Positions 5,554 to 10,093 of a stretch of 10,093 nt of DNA are shown piece by piece. The position numbers and the translations under genes were made by a program. The notes under the pieces were generated by a model. The model was not told the origin of the DNA, did no database searches, and was given only the letters and a program-made list of their open reading frames with translations. Origin of the DNA: Verrucomicrobiales bacterium (lineage in GTDB: Bacteria > Verrucomicrobiota > Verrucomicrobiia > Verrucomicrobiales > Akkermansiaceae); contig DPWT01000254.1 of NCBI GenBank assembly GCA_003527555.1, forward strand, positions 1 through 10,093, in the 5' to 3' direction. Position 1 is the stretch's first letter. The number at the start of each line of letters is the position of its first letter.

Positions 5554-8500
5554 TTACGGCTTGGTTAGCCATAGACGGTAAAAACGCTGAGTCAAAACAG
5601 GTAATGAGGAGACGTCATATGAAAGACGATCGACTCCGGAAGCAAAGTGATCTGACGTAATCGTTGTATTTGTGTTAACTGGGTCCCAATTGGCTAGGTC
5701 GGTGGATGTCTGAAGAACCAGATTAGCGCCTAGATAATCTCTGGCTGCCTGCGTGGTGGGAAAGAAGATGCTGTTGCCAGCCGCTTTAGGATATGTAGGT
5801 GTGGGGCCAGTTAACGGGTTGGACGCGAACAGGAACTCGATGCCGTTAGAAATTTGGTCGGCGTTAGGATCACCTTCGAATCCTGCAGCTATCCCAATGA
5901 GTCCCTGAACAACGACCCAGCTCTCATAAGCATCGAGCGAACTTTCTTTTACAATCGCAATGCGATTGCGGTTTCCAGTATCGTCGTAGGCGTAGTGAAT
6001 GACATATCCCGCGGGCAGCCCGCTGACGGAAGCAAAGGCCCCGGATAAGGACCCGTATGAGGCGATGATGTAGGCGTCTAGGGTTGGTGTATCCAAGGTC
6101 GAAATAGTGAGATCCATAGCGACGGCATTAAGAGCGCCAGTGACGTCTAACCGATCGGCTGAAGTGGCATCAATTTCGATAAGTAATGTTCCAGCCTGAG
6201 CGTCGCCGCCAAGGGTGAGCTTACCGATCGATTGACCTGGAGAGATTGTCCCGATACCGCTGACGTCACCAGATACCGTGCCATTTCCCCCGAGAGTCCC
6301 CTGGGCCTGGACGATGACTTGGGGCGAGCCAGCCAGCGTGATGCCGTCATTAGTTTCTAGGGTGCCGGCAGTAATGGTGGTGACCCCGGTGTAGGTGGCG
6401 TCATGAGCAAATATAAGTTTGGATGCACCATCCTTGGTCAGAGCGGCAGCGTGCTCGTAGTTCTTGATCTCGCCGCTGACGATGTGGTTAGCGGTCCCCT
6501 CACCCTCCACGCGAGCATCGTGGTAGAGGTAAAGATCAAGGGCAAAATCGAAGGTGTAGTTAGCTCCGTTTCCACTGAGGTCAAGCGTCGGAGCTTCTCC
6601 TGTTAGAAAGTGTTTAGCGAGAAGGACGCCGTTTCCTGAAATGGTCGCTTTCTTACCGCCCGCCCCCGTTCCCTCGGTGCGGAGGGTGTTCTGAATAAAT
6701 TCAGGGCCCGTCGGGCGATTGAGGTTATTCTTGGCGATGTAGTCGAAGTCGCTCTTGGCAGGGAAAACCAGCGTCCCAAGTGCACAGGAATCATAATCAA
6801 GAAGTGTATCACTTGTTGCAGATCCTGATTTGTCCCACTTGTTGCTACTCCCCCATAATTGGGGTTCAGCCTGGCTGGAGCCGGAATCCAGTCGGCCCAG
6901 GTAAACATTATCGACCCGAGCGAATCCACCGGTATTGCCATCTTCATCGACAGCCTGGAAGCGAAGGAAGAGTCTCTTGCCGGTGGCTCCTGAGTAGCTG
7001 AAGGTGAAGTTCTCTGTCAGCCAGTTATCACTGGTGGGCGACGTGGCGGTATGCTCTTTGATGATGGTCCTCGTGCCGCCAATGATGTTGGTATCTGTGG
7101 TGAAGAGCTGGAATAGAATCTCGTCGTTTGACGCCCAGCTGCTGGAGCTCAAATAAAGCCAAGCGTAGCTGCACTCAAAGCTCTCGCCATTGGTCAGGAT
7201 GTGGTCGGTGTCGATGGCGAAATGACGTTTATTGGGGGTATCTACGGTGCTTGCGTTCCAGCCGTTAACATTCGCTGGAGAGTCAAGCTTGATCGCCTTC
7301 GTATTGGTGCCGAGAAGGTTTTCCCAGTCGGGTATATCATTAAATTTATAGTCTAAAACTCCTGCCGCCCCAGGGTTTTCCTCAAAGCCACCATTGTTCA
7401 CCGCGCTATCGTGCACGCCATTGCCAGCGTTGCCATCGTCGTAATCGATGAGGATCAAATCGACACCACCGGACGTCGTGCTGTCGGTCGGGTTGAAGGT
7501 GAAACTATAGTTATAGTTATATGTATCGAGAGGGCTTCCCTTCCCTGGAAAATTCGGCTTATCCACTTGCACATCAAAATTGGCGGCATCCTTCAGCATA
7601 TCAGCTAGGATGGTGGGATTCCAACTGATGATGTTGGTTGACTCGCCAATATCCTCGGAGGTGTTATATAGAAACTGGTCACCATCTGCCTCTAGAATCA
7701 GTTTGTAGTTTCCCTTACGCAGGCCGTATTTATTGACGCCTCTGACAAGAACGTATTCGTGGGGATCGGAGCTGTCGGCACCGGTGACATAAGGAATAAG
7801 ATTGGCTCCCATCAGCTCGGCGGGAACCGCATTGCCTCCTGCACCAATCATAGTCGGTACGATATCCATGGAGTGAACAGGTTTGTCGAAGCTGGCATTA
7901 GCAGGGATATTAGGTCCGACCATGAACATCGGCACTCGGCAACCACCATCGTAGACGGACCCCTTCTCTCCCCGAAGAGGTAAGTTGAGGCCGGTATTGC
8001 TTCTGGTGGCACCACCGTTGTCGTTAATGAAGATGACGATAGTGTTGTCGATAATGGAATCGGAGGTATTGCCGTCATTGTTAGGATCCTCGATACGATC
8101 CATGAGCAAGCCGACATTCCTATCCATGGTGTAGAGCATGGAGTAATATTTTTTTCGGTCGTCGCTCATGCTTGTAAAGTTGGCATAGTTTGGGTGGCCG
8201 GGATTACTTAGGGCTGAGTAATCCGCTGACTCCTCAAGCGGCCCGTGGGGAGCAGTAAAAGCAACGTAGAGAAAGAACGGGTAGCTTTTATTGGCGTGGG
8301 CGGTGACGTATTCCCTAGCTCGTTTACCGAAGGCATCGGTAATGTCGCCATCCCAGTTTCCGCTGTCCTCTTCGTTCTTATTGTTGGCGGGATCCGAGGG
8401 CGTATCACCGGGGGACATCTCTCTGAGCAGTTTTTCATCTCTAGACGACTGATTCACAGCCATCGGGGTAGCGTAGGGCCGAGAGCCGCCGAGCAGACCA

Positions 8501-8994
8501 AAGAAGTGATCCACTCCCTGGCGGGGCGGACGGTTGCCTGGCACAGTCACCACTCCGCCGCTAAGCGTGTCATCCTGAGCACCGACATGCCATTTTCCAA
8601 TCGCGAGCGTTTTATAATTGGCTCCTGAAATATTCTTCATTCGCTCAAACGCAATGACATCTTCATTAGCGAATCCATCTGGGCCCTCGTTTGCACCCAT
8701 GTGGTTACTGATGTTATGTTCGTAGCCGACTCGTTGGCCGTAAGAGCCGCTGAGGATGGATCCGCGCGACGGAGAGCAGACCGTTCCGGTGTAGGTCTTG
8801 GTAAAAAGTGTGCCTTGAGCGCGAAGGGCATCCAGCTCGGGAGTGAGCATTTTTGTTGTTGTTTTGGTGATCGGGTTCATGAAGCCAAAATCCGCATAGC
8901 CAGCATCATCAGAGACGATCAAAATGATATTGGGTTGGGCGAGCAGCGACTGACAGGCGATACTAGTCAGAATTATCGTTAATAATATTTTCAT
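5554..8994 (-). CDS. Large secreted type I sulfatase with C-terminal beta-rich and autotransporter-repeat modules
   Basis: A 1146-residue formylglycine-dependent sulfatase that should remove sulfate esters outside the cytoplasm. A signal peptide occupies residues 1-20 (cleavage near SLLAQ/PN). The catalytic domain (about 21-480) shows the metal-binding SDDAGYADFGF (D29, D30) and the formylglycine motif CSPSR (C73 to R77). It also has GKWHVG (K134, H136), APHGP (H250), FINDNGG (D325, N326) and RGEKGSVYDGGCRVP (341-355), where Asp replaces the usual Glu. The tail is about 650 residues. Residues 510-703 are beta-rich and look like a jelly-roll binding module. Residues 850-931 hold autotransporter-associated beta-strand units (TYTGVTTITAGTLETN, GTLGGNGTVSGDV). 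Residues 1018-1065 contain DPNADQISNGIEFLFASNP, like the C-terminal modules of Verrucomicrobia. No autotransporter beta-barrel is present. Ordinary sulfatases are about 450-600 residues. The substrate is unknown; a sulfated polysaccharide is plausible. C73 needs a formylglycine-generating enzyme or anSME, neither encoded here. Confidence 0.92.
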   Translation of the reverse strand: MKILLTIILTSIACQSLLAQPNIILIVSDDAGYADFGFMNPITKTTTKMLTPELDALRAQGTLFTKTYTGTVCSPSRGSILSGSYGQRVGYEHNISNHMGANEGPDGFANEDVIAFERMKNISGANYKTLAIGKWHVGAQDDTLSGGVVTVPGNRPPRQGVDHFFGLLGGSRPYATPMAVNQSSRDEKLLREMSPGDTPSDPANNKNEEDSGNWDGDITDAFGKRAREYVTAHANKSYPFFLYVAFTAPHGPLEESADYSALSNPGHPNYANFTSMSDDRKKYYSMLYTMDRNVGLLMDRIEDPNNDGNTSDSIIDNTIVIFINDNGGATRSNTGLNLPLRGEKGSVYDGGCRVPMFMVGPNIPANASFDKPVHSMDIVPTMIGAGGNAVPAELMGANLIPYVTGADSSDPHEYVLVRGVNKYGLRKGNYKLILEADGDQFLYNTSEDIGESTNIISWNPTILADMLKDAANFDVQVDKPNFPGKGSPLDTYNYNYSFTFNPTDSTTSGGVDLILIDYDDGNAGNGVHDSAVNNGGFEENPGAAGVLDYKFNDIPDWENLLGTNTKAIKLDSPANVNGWNASTVDTPNKRHFAIDTDHILTNGESFECSYAWLYLSSSSWASNDEILFQLFTTDTNIIGGTRTIIKEHTATSPTSDNWLTENFTFSYSGATGKRLFLRFQAVDEDGNTGGFARVDNVYLGRLDSGSSQAEPQLWGSSNKWDKSGSATSDTLLDYDSCALGTLVFPAKSDFDYIAKNNLNRPTGPEFIQNTLRTEGTGAGGKKATISGNGVLLAKHFLTGEAPTLDLSGNGANYTFDFALDLYLYHDARVEGEGTANHIVSGEIKNYEHAAALTKDGASKLIFAHDATYTGVTTITAGTLETNDGITLAGSPQVIVQAQGTLGGNGTVSGDVSGIGTISPGQSIGKLTLGGDAQAGTLLIEIDATSADRLDVTGALNAVAMDLTISTLDTPTLDAYIIASYGSLSGAFASVSGLPAGYVIHYAYDDTGNRNRIAIVKESSLDAYESWVVVQGLIGIAAGFEGDPNADQISNGIEFLFASNPLTGPTPTYPKAAGNSIFFPTTQAARDYLGANLVLQTSTDLANWDPVNTNTTITSDHFASGVDRLSYDVSSLPVLTQRFYRLWLTKP
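6202..6447 (-). other. Autotransporter-associated beta-strand repeat segment inside the sulfatase
   Basis: This encodes residues 850-931 of the sulfatase. Two adjacent units fit the family pattern: a 'LTKxGxxxLxxxxxxTYTGxTTIxxGTL' unit (about 851-880) and a 'GTLGGNGTVxGDVxxxGxxxPGxSxGxLxL' unit (899-928). In known proteins such repeats form stacked beta-strands of a passenger stalk. Here they lie between a putative binding module and a short C-terminal module, so a spacer or surface-display role is likely. Confidence 0.75.
8776..8778 (-). other. Formylglycine precursor codon (C73) of the sulfatase
   Basis: This TGC codon gives C73 in CSPSRGSILSG, the CxPxR sulfatase signature. In the family this cysteine is oxidised to formylglycine, the catalytic nucleophile. 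The motif is complete, which supports an active enzyme. Confidence 0.85.
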
Positions 8995-9226
8995 GAAATC
9001 TTAAGTTTGGCCTCATTTTTTAACTGGTGGATCTCGGCAATCAACCTGACGCAGCAATTTTAAAAATACAGCAGACACATATATCATTGAGAAACTACAC
9101 AGAGCCCTTCTCACGGAAAGATCATTTCCCTTCAGCACATCACCGACCAGGGGATAAGCACAATCGCACAAAACTTTAGGTATCAGTGCCGCTGACTCGC
9201 ATGCATTAGCTTGTATGCATCAGAGC
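8995..9226 (-). promoter_or_regulatory. 232-bp intergenic region ahead of the sulfatase
   Basis: This is the longest gene-free stretch in the window, AT-rich near 9055-9090. It separates the coiled-coil gene from the sulfatase gene and probably carries the sulfatase promoter. On the minus strand TTGATT (9044-9039), a 16-bp spacer and TAAAAA (9022-9017) make a weak sigma-70-like candidate that would leave only a very short leader before the ATG at 8994. Near the other end lies an inverted repeat, described separately. No long ORF, RNA gene or strong terminator was recognised. Confidence 0.35.
9201..9220. repeat. Inverted repeat just downstream of the coiled-coil gene
   Basis: ATGCAT occurs at 9201-9206 and again at 9215-9220, separated by 8 bases. 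It can be read as a 6-bp stem with an 8-nt loop or as two palindromic sites. It begins 6 bases after the stop codon of the coiled-coil gene. There is no T-tract on the transcribed strand, so a terminator role is weak; a protein-binding site is equally possible. Confidence 0.35.
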
Positions 9227-10093
9227 TTAGTCAAGCTTCGGTCCAATTCTCGGCGGACTTGGCGGCTTTGGCTTTGCGTTTGGATCAGCTGGCGGACGAG
9301 TCTTAAGTGCATTGACCTCAATATCCCGTATGTAGAAGCGATATTGCCCCCATCCGTTAATTTCCCAGCCAGCAGCTACCCTTTGGCGTTCCGCTACTTT
9401 TCTCGCTGCAAGGTAAGTATCAAAACCATTCGGGTGAACTCTAAACATTACCACAGCTCTGCGGTTCGAAGAAAGCTTACGCATTATGTTTTCGAACTGG
9501 CTTCTTTTCTGTGACAACTGATCAATTGTCGTTCCCCCACCAGCTAAATCGGGTTTTATATCTACATACAATGCAGTTCCATAAGGATGTCCTGGAACAA
9601 GAATCTTCTGCCCACGTTGATTGGTCAGTGGGTTCTCTTTAAAATATGCAACAATTTTACGTTGATCATGAATGTACTTATCTCGGCCTTTTTGCTTAAC
9701 CCTCTTAAGCACCCAGTCTTTTCTATTTTTCTTAGCTGCCTGGATGTATTTATCTGTTGGAGTAAAGGGATCGATAAAATGCACCCTGTCTTTATGAACG
9801 ATAGCGTAGTAGATCTGTGCGTTTTTTGGAATCGATCGGCTGTTAGGTATACTCACCACTGTGGCGGGAGGAGGCACAGGCATGGGAGTCTGGTCGAGCT
9901 GCGCTTCAAGCTCAGCAATACGTCTCTGCTGTGTCTCGGTTTTTTTTTGCTCAACATTTCTGGCCGCACGTGATTTCACCTCCATTTTTTTAAGCTCATC
10001 AAGCGCTATGAGAAGATCCTCTCTCAACTTCGCGTCCTTCTCTAGAATGGCGAGATCCGTCTGCTCCCTCTGAATTTCTTCGGGCCTGGGCGC
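9227..10093 (-). CDS. Coiled-coil protein of unknown function, 5' end outside window
   Basis: The frame is open to the window edge and has no ATG start in the visible part (an in-frame TTG at 10027 exists, but coding clearly continues upstream). The 288 visible residues begin with a charged heptad-like helix (about 1-72, e.g. EEIQREQTDLAILEKDAKL and QQRRIAELEAQLDQ), then a Pro-rich linker (PMPVPPPA). A mixed alpha/beta domain follows (about 95-255) with IYYAIVHKDRVHFIDPF, VMFRVHPNGFDTYLAARKVAERQRVAAGWEIN and a closing IRDIEVNAL. The tail is Pro/Lys-rich (PPADPNAKPKPPSPPRIGPK). The 'R-V-x-P-x-G-x-x-T/D-Y-x-x-A...GWE' pattern recalls uncharacterised PVC proteins often encoded near ExbB/ExbD-type proton-channel genes, where an N-terminal membrane helix precedes the coiled coil; this is a loose resemblance. 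Base composition looks more AT-rich than in the sigma-factor region. An A9 tract lies in the coiled-coil part. Confidence 0.7.
   Translation of the reverse strand, partial: APRPEEIQREQTDLAILEKDAKLREDLLIALDELKKMEVKSRAARNVEQKKTETQQRRIAELEAQLDQTPMPVPPPATVVSIPNSRSIPKNAQIYYAIVHKDRVHFIDPFTPTDKYIQAAKKNRKDWVLKRVKQKGRDKYIHDQRKIVAYFKENPLTNQRGQKILVPGHPYGTALYVDIKPDLAGGGTTIDQLSQKRSQFENIMRKLSSNRRAVVMFRVHPNGFDTYLAARKVAERQRVAAGWEINGWGQYRFYIRDIEVNALKTRPPADPNAKPKPPSPPRIGPKLD

Noticed and set aside
7506..7522. Short tandem TATAGT repeat in the sulfatase gene
   Set aside because: Only about two and a half copies, in frame, encoding alternating Tyr-Asn; too short to count as a meaningful repeat.
8245..8628. Plus-strand reading frame of 127 residues opposite the sulfatase
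   Set aside because: Shadow of the conserved catalytic domain on the minus strand; no independent support.
8953..8994. Possible lipobox at C14 of the sulfatase signal peptide
   Set aside because: The residues before the cysteine are TSIA, with Ser at -3, and the signal would be only 13 residues long; cleavage after LLAQ is more likely.
1..10093. CRISPR array, tRNA, transposase or attachment site
   Set aside because: No regularly spaced repeats, cloverleaf pattern, transposase motif or terminal inverted repeats were seen on either strand.

Overview
The window reads like a chromosomal piece of a Verrucomicrobiota bacterium, or a close PVC relative. The evidence is an ECF sigma factor of the Rhodopirellula/Verrucomicrobium type coupled to a FecR-like membrane gene, a YdjY-domain protein of the kind common in Planctomycetes and Verrucomicrobia, and a giant secreted sulfatase. 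The sulfatase ends in an autotransporter-associated beta-strand segment and a 'DPxxDxxSNxxEF...NP' C-terminal module. Abundant large sulfatases suggest a life on sulfated, often marine or algal, polysaccharides; this is inference. No rRNA, tRNA, CRISPR array, insertion sequence or phage gene was seen.

Every gene I can support lies on the minus strand, so transcription runs right to left. In that order: a 5'-truncated coiled-coil protein (9227-10093); a 232-bp gap; the 1146-residue secreted sulfatase (5554-8994); a 120-bp gap; a Tat-exported calcineurin-type phosphoesterase resembling ADP-ribose/CDP-alcohol diphosphatase (4495-5433); a 96-bp gap; a YdjY-domain secreted protein (3604-4398); a 27-bp gap; a large membrane protein with a spermidine-synthase-like domain (901-3576); a 64-bp gap; an ECF sigma factor (279-836); and, overlapping it by 4 bp, the start of a FecR-like anti-sigma/regulator gene that runs off the left end (1-282).

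Three units seem likely. The YdjY and spermidine-synthase-like genes are close enough to be co-transcribed. The ECF sigma factor and FecR-like gene are translationally coupled and form a regulatory pair. The sulfatase and the phosphoesterase each have enough upstream space for their own promoter. Four products (sulfatase, phosphoesterase, YdjY protein, FecR-like protein) carry export or membrane signals and the spermidine-synthase-like protein is polytopic, so the region is strongly biased to the cell envelope. Whether the ECF/FecR pair controls the sulfatase cannot be told from the sequence.

I see no convincing wholly new system. The most interesting items are the sulfatase's multidomain tail, the exported homologue of a mostly cytosolic nucleotide diphosphatase family, and the spermidine-synthase-like protein whose amine-binding acidic residues are only partly kept.
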